From Candidatus Ornithoclostridium excrementipullorum (GTDB lineage: Bacteria > Bacillota > Clostridia > Christensenellales > UBA3700), in the NCBI GenBank assembly GCA_018716085.1, contig DVKK01000052.1:1-36745 (forward strand): DNA of 36,745 nucleotides, written 5' to 3'. Both the position numbers and the translations under genes were made by a program. The notes under the pieces are model-generated. The model had not been told where the DNA came from, made no database searches, and saw nothing but the letters and a program-made list of their open reading frames with translations. Below, piece after piece: positions 30,772 through 36,745 of this stretch; within the stretch, counting starts at the first letter, position 1, and each line of letters begins with the position of its first letter.

Positions 30772-31475
30772 AAGAATACAGGAACATCTGCGTACTCAAA
30801 GCGTTCGAACTCGACGAAAAGCAGTCCGAAGCTTTGAAAAACATGTCTTCCGACGGCGTGTTTGCGGATATCACGGAAAACGAAGGCGATTTTACCGTTA
30901 CGGTGGCTTCGGAAACGGACGAGATCGCTTTCAACGACGCCGTGAACGATGCCGTCAGGATATGCGGAGACAGGTTGTACGACGATTCGGGGCAGTCGCT
31001 CGCCTCGAAAGTCGTGGAAACACTAGCCGCCGAAGCTAAAACGCTGAGCGTAGCCGAGTCGTTTACCGGGGGCATGATATGCTCCGACATTGTCGGCGTT
31101 TCGGGTGCGAGCGCGGTTTTGTACGAAGGCGCCGTAACGTATTCGGCAAACGCCAAGATACGCCGCCTGCACGTCAAGGCGAGGACGTTGGAAACCTACG
31201 GAGCGGCGAGCAGACAGGTATGCGCGGAAATGCTGGACGGATTGATCTCGACGAGAATGACCGACTACGCGATCGCCACCACGGGCTGCGCGGGACCCGA
31301 TACGGACGAATTCGGTACGCCGGTAGGCAGGTGCTTTATCGGAGTGGCCGACAGAAACGAAAAGCAGGTATTCGAATACGACTTCGACGAGGACCGCAAC
31401 GGTCTGCGCCGCCGCGCGGCTAATACGGCATTGTGGCAGCTGCTTGCGTTCTCGAGAAACAAAAACGAAAACTGA
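30768..31475 (+). CDS. CinA C-terminal domain protein (PncC-type nicotinamide-nucleotide amidase), lacking the MoCF domain
   Basis: The C-terminal 150 residues are a CinA C-terminal domain, which in PncC deamidates NMN to nicotinate mononucleotide. Motifs are [12 protein letters not shown] (from S94), [12 protein letters not shown] and TTGCAGPD. Full-length CinA has about 410 residues with an N-terminal MoaB/MogA-like domain (COG1058); here the product has 235 residues, and the first 85 look like the KH-like middle segment of CinA (small alpha/beta, [19 protein letters not shown]) with no MoCF domain before it. The frame begins at ATG 30768 right behind pgsA (ATGA overlap, GGGAGG ahead), so the shortening is real and not a missed start. 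Position before recA is as in Bacillus. Confidence 0.88.
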   Translation: MKEYRNICVLKAFELDEKQSEALKNMSSDGVFADITENEGDFTVTVASETDEIAFNDAVNDAVRICGDRLYDDSGQSLASKVVETLAAEAKTLSVAESFTGGMICSDIVGVSGASAVLYEGAVTYSANAKIRRLHVKARTLETYGAASRQVCAEMLDGLISTRMTDYAIATTGCAGPDTDEFGTPVGRCFIGVADRNEKQVFEYDFDEDRNGLRRRAANTALWQLLAFSRNKNEN

Positions 31476-31489
31476 AAAGGGAAATATAT

Positions 31490-32518
31490 ATGGCAACGAA
31501 AAACGACAACGAAGAAAAGAAGAAAAAAGACAAAGCCGAGCTGATCGAGGAAACTATCGCCAAGATAGAGAAACAGTACGGCAAAGGCTCCATCATGAAA
31601 CTCGGAGAGGAGCAAATAGTCCCCGTGGACGTGTTCAGCACCGGATGCCTTACGCTCGATCTTGCGCTCGGCACTGGCGGATGGCCTCGCGGCAGGATAG
31701 TGGAGATATACGGACCCGAATCGTCCGGTAAGACTACGGTCGCGCTGCACGCCATAGCTTCATGCCAGAAAGAAGGCGGTATAGCGGCGTTTATCGACGC
31801 GGAACACGCTCTCGATCCGATATATGCGGAAAAGCTGGGCGTGGACATCAAGAACCTCTACGTGTCGCAGCCCGACGACGGCGAGCAGGCGCTCAACATC
31901 GCAGAAGCATTGGTAAGGAGCAATTCCATCGATCTTATCGTCATCGACTCCGTCGCGGCCCTCACTCCGCGCGCCGAAATAGACGGCGAAATGGGGCAGA
32001 GCTCGGTCGGCGTTCAGGCAAGGCTTATGTCGCAGGCGTTGCGCAAACTGACCGGTATAATCAGTAAATCCAATACCTGTATCATCTTTATCAACCAGAT
32101 AAGAGAAAAGGTCGGAATAATGTTCGGCAATCCCGAGACGACGCCTGGAGGAAGAGCTCTCCGTTTCGGCGCGAGCGTGCGCGTGGATATAAGAAAAGGC
32201 GACGCGATCAAGGACGGCGCGAACATCGTGGGAAATCACACGAAAGCGAAGATAGTCAAAAACAAACTCGCGCCCCCGTTCAAGACTGCGGAATTCGATA
32301 TAATATTCGGCAAGGGCATCTCGCAGAACGGGTGCATCCTCGATCTTGCCGTAGAGAAGAACATAATCACAAAGAGCGGATCTTTCTTCAGATACAACGA
32401 CGAGAAGATCGGTCAGGGACGCGAAAACACCGTTCAGTATCTTGCGGACAATCCCGAGGTCGGAGAGGAGATCAAAGCCAGGATCATGGAGAGCGTCAAA
32501 AACGGAGAACAGAGCTGA
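31490..32518 (+). CDS. recA: Recombinase RecA
   Basis: Strand-exchange protein of homologous recombination and co-protease for LexA. The 342-residue protein has the N-terminal helix ([22 protein letters not shown]), Walker A GPESSGKT at 75-82, Walker [11 protein letters not shown], loop L1/L2 residues ([20 protein letters not shown] in part; [15 protein letters not shown]) and the C-terminal domain. Start ATG 31490 follows AAAAGGG; longer frames upstream lie within cinA. No separate promoter or LexA box is visible in the 14 bases after cinA or in the last 80 bases of that gene, so recA appears to depend on the upstream operon. Confidence 0.98.
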   Translation: MATKNDNEEKKKKDKAELIEETIAKIEKQYGKGSIMKLGEEQIVPVDVFSTGCLTLDLALGTGGWPRGRIVEIYGPESSGKTTVALHAIASCQKEGGIAAFIDAEHALDPIYAEKLGVDIKNLYVSQPDDGEQALNIAEALVRSNSIDLIVIDSVAALTPRAEIDGEMGQSSVGVQARLMSQALRKLTGIISKSNTCIIFINQIREKVGIMFGNPETTPGGRALRFGASVRVDIRKGDAIKDGANIVGNHTKAKIVKNKLAPPFKTAEFDIIFGKGISQNGCILDLAVEKNIITKSGSFFRYNDEKIGQGRENTVQYLADNPEVGEEIKARIMESVKNGEQS

Positions 32519-32527
32519 AAGACATTG

Positions 32528-32576
32528 CCGTTCCCGACTTCCGGAGAGGTCCGAGAGGTCGGGAACGGTCTTTTTT
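32528..32576 (+). terminator. Intrinsic terminator of recA
   Basis: An 11-bp perfect stem, CCGTTCCCGAC (32528-32538) with GTCGGGAACGG (32558-32568), followed by TC and six T residues. The 19-nt loop could hold a smaller hairpin. Confidence 0.9.
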
Positions 32577-32621
32577 GCCGCTTTTCGGCAATATCGGAGC
32601 GGTTTTTGTATAAGGTAATAT

Positions 32622-32650
32622 TTGACATACTACATATAGTAGTATATAAT
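32622..32650 (+). promoter_or_regulatory. Full-consensus sigma-A promoter of rny
   Basis: TTGACA (32622-32627), exactly 17 bp, TATAAT (32645-32650). With an unblocked polymerase this should be among the strongest promoters of the window. Confidence 0.9.
32627..32645 (+). promoter_or_regulatory. Perfect inverted repeat filling the rny promoter spacer
   Basis: ATACTAC (32627-32633), ATATA, GTAGTAT (32639-32645). The dyad spans the whole -35/-10 spacer. It is one base longer in the middle than a TACTACATATGTAGTA-like site of the winged-helix BlaI/CopY type, which is only a resemblance. Confidence 0.7.
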
Positions 32651-32657
32651 ATTAATA

Positions 32658-32671
32658 TACCCCCAGGGGTA
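32658..32671 (+). promoter_or_regulatory. CsoR/CstR-like operator at the rny transcription start
   Basis: TACCCC-CA-GGGGTA, a perfect 6-bp dyad eight bases after the -10 box. The T-A-C-C-C-C/G-G-G-G-T-A arms are the hallmark of operators bound by the CsoR/RcnR/CstR (DUF156) family. Confidence 0.6.
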
Positions 32672-32705
32672 GCGTAACTTTATAATTGAATAACAGGAGG
32701 TAAAC

Positions 32706-34313
32706 ATGTTAAGCGACAATTTCGGCTTGACCTTACTTCTCGGAGCAGACTTGACGGCGCTTTGGATAGCGTTGGCTGCCGTGATCGCGCTTGCGATCGG
32801 TATTGCCGGCGGCTATCTTGTATATAGATATGTGGCACGTAAGTCGGTCGGTACCGTAAAGCAGGAATGCGAAAAGATCAAAAGCGAAGCTAATGCGGAA
32901 GCCAAGACGATCCTGAAAGAAGCTAAGGTAGAAGCCAAAGAAGAACAGCAAAGACTCCGCGCGGAGATCGACCGCGAGAACAAGGAGCGCAAAGCGGAGA
33001 TAGCCCGCAACGAGCAGCGTCTCATGCAGAGGGAGGACCAGCTCGTAAAAAGAGAAGTCGCCATCGACAAAAAATCCGACTATATCGAGGAAAAGAAGAA
33101 GCAGATCGAGCAGAAACAGCAGAAGATCGACGCTTTGCAGGAAGAACTCGAAGGTGCCCATGCAAAGATAGTCGAAGAACTCGAAAAGGTCGCGGGAATG
33201 ACCCAGTCCGAAGCCAAGCAGATGCTCATCGACGAACTTGTCGAAGACGCCAAGAAGGACGCCGAAGTCAAGGTGAGAGAGATCGAGCAGCAGGCAAAAG
33301 AAGAAGCGGACAAAAAGGCGAAGAACATCGTCGGTCTCGCGATACAGAGATGCGCCGTCGACCACGCTTCCGAAATATGCACTTCGGTCGTAGCGCTGCC
33401 CAACGAAGAGATGAAGGGGCGTCTCATAGGCAGAGTGGGAAGGAATATCCGCGCGATAGAGAATACTACCGGCGTGGATCTGATAATAGACGATACCCCC
33501 GACGTTGTGACGATATCGGGTTTCGATCCCGTCAGAAGAGAGATCGCAAGACTCACCATCGAGAAGCTCGTATCCGACGGCAGGATCCATCCCGCAAGGA
33601 TCGAAGAGACCGTGGAAAAGGTCAAGAAAGACCTTGACGCTCAGATCAAGGAAGCGGGCGAAAACGCCGCGTACGACGCCGGAGTTTACGGGTTGCACCC
33701 CGAGATAATCAAATTGCTCGGCAGATTGAAATTCCGTACCAGCTACGGGCAGAACGTGCTCAACCATTCGCTCGAAGTCAGTTATCTGGCGGGCGTTATG
33801 GCTTCGGAACTCGGAGCGGACGTCAAGATCGCCAAGCGTGCGGGACTTCTGCACGATATCGGCAAATCGGTGGATCACGAATTTGAAGGCACTCACGTTA
33901 CGATCGGCGTAGACATAGCGAAGCGTTTCAAAGAAAGCAAAGCCGTCATCCACGCGATCGAGGCGCACCACAACGACGTGGAACCCAAGACGTTGGAGGC
34001 TATCGTCGTGCAAGCCGCGGACGCGATATCGGGAGCAAGACCCGGCGCGAGAAGGGAATCGATCGAGAACTACGTCAAGAGGCTCGAGAAACTCGAAAGT
34101 CTCGCCAATTCCTTTGCGGGAGTCGAACAGTCGTACGCGATACAGGCAGGCAGAGAGATCCGCGTCATCGTCAAACCCGAGGAGGTCAACGACTCGCAGA
34201 CGACGTTCATGGCGAAGGAGATCGCAAAGAAGCTGGAAGCCGAACTCGACTATCCCGGACAGATCAAAGTCAACGTCATCAGGGAATTGCGGAGAGTCGA
34301 ATACGCAAAGTAA
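32706..34313 (+). CDS. rny: Ribonuclease Y
   Basis: Membrane-anchored endoribonuclease that starts mRNA decay. The 535-residue protein has an N-terminal membrane helix (about 15-41, [23 protein letters not shown]), a long charged coiled coil (about 45-220), a KH domain with [15 protein letters not shown], and an HD domain with [12 protein letters not shown] (H383-D384) plus [12 protein letters not shown] and [14 protein letters not shown]. The N-terminus is about 15 residues longer than in B. subtilis. Start ATG 32706 follows CAGGAGG. It stands behind its own consensus promoter that carries two perfect dyads, and ends at a strong terminator; the ymdB and spoVS genes that often follow are absent. 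Confidence 0.97.
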   Translation: MLSDNFGLTLLLGADLTALWIALAAVIALAIGIAGGYLVYRYVARKSVGTVKQECEKIKSEANAEAKTILKEAKVEAKEEQQRLRAEIDRENKERKAEIARNEQRLMQREDQLVKREVAIDKKSDYIEEKKKQIEQKQQKIDALQEELEGAHAKIVEELEKVAGMTQSEAKQMLIDELVEDAKKDAEVKVREIEQQAKEEADKKAKNIVGLAIQRCAVDHASEICTSVVALPNEEMKGRLIGRVGRNIRAIENTTGVDLIIDDTPDVVTISGFDPVRREIARLTIEKLVSDGRIHPARIEETVEKVKKDLDAQIKEAGENAAYDAGVYGLHPEIIKLLGRLKFRTSYGQNVLNHSLEVSYLAGVMASELGADVKIAKRAGLLHDIGKSVDHEFEGTHVTIGVDIAKRFKESKAVIHAIEAHHNDVEPKTLEAIVVQAADAISGARPGARRESIENYVKRLEKLESLANSFAGVEQSYAIQAGREIRVIVKPEEVNDSQTTFMAKEIAKKLEAELDYPGQIKVNVIRELRRVEYAK

Positions 34314-34318
34314 CAGTG

Positions 34319-34351
34319 AAAAAGACCGTCCCGAAAAAGGCGGTCTTTTTT
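34319..34351. terminator. Intrinsic terminator of rny, probably bidirectional
   Basis: AAAAAGACCG (34319-34328) pairs with CGGTCTTTTT (34341-34350), giving a stem with T- and A-runs on both sides; the SpoIIM-like gene converges from the other side. Confidence 0.85.
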
Positions 34352-34405
34352 CATGCCCGTAAATCGCGGAACGCCGATCGCGGACCTAAAACTGCCGAAC
34401 GCGCG

Positions 34406-35005
34406 TCACAGGAATATCAGGCGTATGAGCCAAGGCACGATCACGCAGAAAACGAGCGCGACTATCGCGTACAGAGCGAACAGGATTCCCGCCTTTATCA
34501 ACAGATCGGTGAGCGAGCTGCGGCAAGTCAAGGCGGCGTTTTTGGCGAGCCAGTATTTGGATGCGAACGCGACTGTCGCGCACGAAAGCAGGAGCAAAGC
34601 AACGTACGGCGGCAGATATATCAATACGCAGCATATTATGCCCGTGGCGAGCGATACGTTGACGCAGCCCACGGCGAGCATGCCGAATCTGTATCCGCAA
34701 AATCCCAGCCAAAGCGCGCTTAAAACGGCGAAGCCGCGCTTGAATACGGACAAATACGCTATCGCCGCGCCGATCAGACCGAGGAAGACGTAGTTGAAAA
34801 AAGTGCTTGCCGAAGAGTATTCGCCGAGTTTAAGCTCCTCGATCACGTTCTGTTTGACGAACTCTTCCAGTCTGACCGCTACGGCTATACCGATCGCGAG
34901 ACCGATGACAAAGCATACCGCAAAGCCTAATATCAGCCGCGAATATTGTTTGAAAAAGGAGGATATATGTCTGCCCGCGCATCTTGTGTCAAGCTTTAGC
35001 TTCAT
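34406..35005 (-). CDS. SpoIIM-like (DUF95) membrane protein
   Basis: A 199-residue protein with about five membrane helices (24-45, 72-90, 93-116, 120-148, 170-196), a basic N-terminus and few charged residues elsewhere. Size, helix number and the segments LILGFAVCFVIGLAIGIAV and FLGLIGAAIAYLSVFKRG fit the SpoIIM/DUF95 group, whose B. subtilis member helps septal peptidoglycan removal during engulfment. The match is by pattern and is not certain. Start ATG 35005 has no Shine-Dalgarno sequence; a -10-like CATAAA ends seven bases before it, so the mRNA may be leaderless. The gene is divergent from the Spo0A-domain gene, which may regulate it. Confidence 0.55.
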   Translation of the reverse strand: MKLKLDTRCAGRHISSFFKQYSRLILGFAVCFVIGLAIGIAVAVRLEEFVKQNVIEELKLGEYSSASTFFNYVFLGLIGAAIAYLSVFKRGFAVLSALWLGFCGYRFGMLAVGCVNVSLATGIICCVLIYLPPYVALLLLSCATVAFASKYWLAKNAALTCRSSLTDLLIKAGILFALYAIVALVFCVIVPWLIRLIFL

Positions 35006-35012
35006 ACGACAT

Positions 35013-35042
35013 TTTATGGCAATATGCGGCGCGATATGACAA
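35013..35042 (-). promoter_or_regulatory. Promoter of the SpoIIM-like gene
   Basis: Minus strand: TTGTCA (35042-35037), an 18-bp spacer and CATAAA (35018-35013), seven bases before the start codon. Confidence 0.55.
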
Positions 35043-35044
35043 GG

Positions 35045-35061
35045 CGCGCGCAATGCGCGCG
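35045..35061. promoter_or_regulatory. GC-only dyad between divergent -35 boxes
   Basis: CGCGCGC-AAT-GCGCGCG, a perfect 7-bp inverted repeat. It lies between TGACAA (35037-35042, minus-strand -35) and TTGACA (35062-35067), so one bound protein could control both directions. Confidence 0.6.
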
Positions 35062-35125
35062 TTGACAAAAAGCGCTCGCGATGTAGGATATATGCGTTTT
35101 TACGCGCATCGGTACGTAGTATAAT
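35062..35125 (+). promoter_or_regulatory. Promoter region of the Spo0A-domain gene
   Basis: Two alternatives. TTGACA (35062-35067) pairs with TAGGAT (35084-35089, 16-bp spacer), giving a leader of about 35 bases without a ribosome binding site. A perfect TATAAT (35120-35125), with only a weak -35 (TTTTAC, 35098-35103), ends six bases before ATG 35132 and predicts a leaderless mRNA. Confidence 0.5.
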
Positions 35126-35131
35126 CGGCGT

Positions 35132-35545
35132 ATGAAAGCCGAGATAGCGGGAGCGCTCTTCGAATTGGGGATAAATCCGAAACACAAAGCGTTCGCATAT
35201 TTTCACGAACTGTTCGTCTATGCCGAGGCGCATGACATAATGCCGCTGAAATACAGCGGGTACGTACACGTAGCCCGCAAATTTTCCACGTCTGTCGCCT
35301 GTGTGGACAAGGCGGTGCAAAATGCGGTGTCCTCTGCGTGGAACAGGAAAAACTGCGAGAGGCTTTATGCCGAATTCGGCGAGACGATAGAGCCCGACAG
35401 AGGGAAGCCCACCGCAAAACAGCTGATAGTCCATGCGCTGACGAAGATATACGGCCGTTATCCCGTGTGCGCCGAGGATCGCGCGGCGGAAAACGAGGCG
35501 ACGTATTGCCTCGCGACCCGTCGTAATGATATAATATCTCTATGA
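35132..35545 (+). CDS. Free-standing Spo0A C-terminal DNA-binding domain protein
   Basis: A 137-residue protein whose residues about 5-108 match the Spo0A effector domain: LFELGINPKHKAFAYFHELF corresponds to the hE-IGVPAHIKGYxYLREAI start of that domain, VARKFSTSVACVDKAVQNAV to the helix-turn-helix that contacts the 0A box, AWNRKNCERLYAEFGETI to AWSRGN...LFG-T, and GKPTAKQLI to KPTN-EFI. There is no receiver domain: the frame starts at ATG 35132, six bases after a -10 box, and upstream is the divergent promoter region. So activity cannot depend on phosphorylation of its own Asp. A C-terminal tail (111-137, with two Cys) is not in Spo0A. The stop overlaps the deoB start (ATGA). Target genes are unknown; the divergent SpoIIM-like gene is the obvious candidate. 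Confidence 0.85.
   Translation: MKAEIAGALFELGINPKHKAFAYFHELFVYAEAHDIMPLKYSGYVHVARKFSTSVACVDKAVQNAVSSAWNRKNCERLYAEFGETIEPDRGKPTAKQLIVHALTKIYGRYPVCAEDRAAENEATYCLATRRNDIISL
35506..35535 (+). promoter_or_regulatory. Sigma-A promoter of deoB inside the Spo0A-domain gene
   Basis: TTGCCT (35506-35511), an 18-bp spacer and TATAAT (35530-35535) with extended -10 TG; six bases before ATG 35542. Confidence 0.6.
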
Positions 35546-36675
35546 AGACCGTTTATTTGCTTGTAATAGACTCTTTCGGGATAGGCAAGGCGCCCGACGC
35601 TGCGGAATACGGAGATCAGGGCAGCGATACCTATCGCGCGATAGCGCATATCGCGGATATACCCAATATGCGCGCTCTCGGGTTCGACAACATCGTCGGC
35701 GTGGATATGACCGGAGTCGAAGCCCCGGAGGGAATGTACGGCGCTCTGACGGAAACGTCGGAGGGTAAAGACACTACGACGGGGCACTACGAACTTGCGG
35801 GACTCGTCGTAAAGAGCCCTGCGCCTACTTACCCCGACGGCTTTCCCGACGAGATAGTAAAAGCCTTGTGCAAAGCGTTCGGCGTACCGCGTATTCTCGG
35901 GAACAAAGCCGCAAGCGGCACGGAGATAATAAAAGAACTGGGCGACGAAATGACGGAAAGCGGCTGTCCGATAGTGTATACTTCTGCCGACAGCGTGCTG
36001 CAGATCGCGTGTAACGTGGAAGTCGTGCCCCTCGATAAACTGTACGGCTATTGCACGGCGGCGCGCGAAATCATGACGGGGAAACACAACGTCGGCAGGA
36101 TAATCGCAAGACCGTTCGCGAAAAACGCAAACGGAGAGTATTACAGGACGGGCGACAGAAAAGATTTTGCGGCGCCGCCGTTCGGCGAAACGATGCTCGA
36201 CAGATTGAGCGCTCGGGGATTCGAAGTATGTTCCGCAGGAAAAATAAACGATATCTTCTGCGGAAGAGGCATAACTCGGGATCTCGGAGGACATTCCAAC
36301 GAAGAAGTATTCGACGCGGTGCTTGCGTACAAGCCCGAAAGAGACGGTCTGGTTTTTGCCAACTTCGTGGAGACCGATATGCTTTACGGGCACCGGAACG
36401 ACGTCATCGGCTACGCGGAATGCGTGTCGCGTTTCGACGCGAGATTGCCCGAGCTGTGCGCTAAGATGGGGGATGAGGATATAGCTGTGATAACCGCCGA
36501 TCACGGCTGCGATCCGTCGACCGCGAGCACCGATCATTCGAGGGAGAGAGTTCCGCTGCTCGTATTCGGCAAAAACGTGCGCGCCTCCGACCTGGGGCAG
36601 AGAACGGGATTTTTCAACGTCGCGAAACTTTGCGAAAACTACTTATATGACGGAAAGATAGGTTTCGACTTGTAA
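35542..36675 (+). CDS. deoB: Phosphopentomutase
   Basis: Interconverts (deoxy)ribose 1-phosphate and 5-phosphate in nucleoside salvage; it would use the products of nucleoside phosphorylases and complements the cytidine deaminase at 19.3 kb. The 377-residue alkaline-phosphatase-superfamily enzyme has the metal-binding DSFGIGKAPDA near residue 10, the phospho-threonine region GKDTTTGHYELAG (about 75-87), ETDMLYGHRND and TADHGCDPSTASTDHSRE. Start ATG 35542 overlaps the preceding TGA and lacks a Shine-Dalgarno sequence, so it may be translated by coupling or from a leaderless mRNA. No terminator is visible before the window ends. Confidence 0.96.
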   Translation: MKTVYLLVIDSFGIGKAPDAAEYGDQGSDTYRAIAHIADIPNMRALGFDNIVGVDMTGVEAPEGMYGALTETSEGKDTTTGHYELAGLVVKSPAPTYPDGFPDEIVKALCKAFGVPRILGNKAASGTEIIKELGDEMTESGCPIVYTSADSVLQIACNVEVVPLDKLYGYCTAAREIMTGKHNVGRIIARPFAKNANGEYYRTGDRKDFAAPPFGETMLDRLSARGFEVCSAGKINDIFCGRGITRDLGGHSNEEVFDAVLAYKPERDGLVFANFVETDMLYGHRNDVIGYAECVSRFDARLPELCAKMGDEDIAVITADHGCDPSTASTDHSRERVPLLVFGKNVRASDLGQRTGFFNVAKLCENYLYDGKIGFDL

Positions 36676-36707
36676 ATTTTATCGATTTTTACGTATGTAT
36701 AAATATT

Positions 36708-36725
36708 CATGATTTGTTTATCATG
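36708..36725. promoter_or_regulatory. Inverted repeat in the AT-rich region after deoB
   Basis: CATGAT-TTGTTT-ATCATG, a perfect 6-bp dyad in a sharply AT-rich stretch (36676-36745) that probably belongs to the next gene's control region; a TTGCAA at 36727-36732 could be a -35 box. Confidence 0.4.
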
Positions 36726-36745
36726 GTTGCAAAATATTATGTTTT

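Noticed and set aside
31433..31489. Longer N-terminus for RecA inside the end of cinA
   Set aside because: RecA proteins begin close to MATKND..., ATG 31490 has its own AAAAGGG site, and the added residues are out-of-frame cinA sequence.

Overview
This 36.7 kb window reads as a chromosomal core segment of a Gram-positive, endospore-lineage bacterium of the class Clostridia (Firmicutes/Bacillota), moderately GC-rich (estimated by eye, not computed). The evidence is gene order: pnp, a YlxY-type deacetylase and an M16 peptidase; yqfC-yqfD-phoH-7TM-HD-ybeY-cdd-era-yqzL-recO-ppdK; and ftsK/spoIIIE-rimO-pgsA-cinA-recA-rny. All are Firmicutes neighbourhoods. Promoters are mostly near-consensus sigma-A types with 17-bp spacers, and most starts have strong AGGAGG-like ribosome binding sites. 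I see no tRNA, rRNA, CRISPR array, insertion sequence or prophage gene.

Layout: 1-3.4 kb holds the pnp 3' end, an inverted YlxY-like deacetylase, an M16 peptidase and a dimeric-type dUTPase. 3.4-8.4 kb holds a 49-residue zinc-ribbon protein, an unknown four-helix membrane protein, a membrane-embedded M28 peptidase, a small secreted or anchored protein and a GH36 alpha-galactosidase. 8.4-10.2 kb holds four tandem paralogous small lipoproteins of a family I do not recognise. 10.3-15 kb holds a PTS-EIIC-like permease, oligoendopeptidase F and the replicative helicase. 15-21.3 kb is one tightly overlapping operon for sporulation (YqfC/YqfD), c-di-AMP turnover, ribosome and 16S rRNA maturation (YbeY, Era), pyrimidine salvage and recombination (RecO). 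21.5-25.6 kb holds pyruvate phosphate dikinase and a Y-family polymerase. 25.7-34.3 kb is the ftsK-rimO-pgsA-cinA-recA run followed by rny. 34.4-36.7 kb holds a SpoIIM-like membrane protein, divergent from a free-standing Spo0A DNA-binding domain, then phosphopentomutase.

The most interesting points are: (1) the four-member lipoprotein family with its own promoters; (2) an orphan Spo0A effector domain without a receiver domain, divergent from a SpoIIM-like gene across a GC-only dyad; (3) an rny promoter carrying two perfect inverted repeats, one filling the -35/-10 spacer and one, of CsoR type, at the expected transcription start; (4) several genes whose -10 box lies exactly 6 nt before the start codon, predicting leaderless mRNAs; (5) streamlined versions of conserved proteins (RecO without zinc finger, PgpH without its extracellular domain, CinA without its N-terminal domain); (6) a probable ATA start codon for phoH; and (7) a LexA-like box over the dinB promoter.
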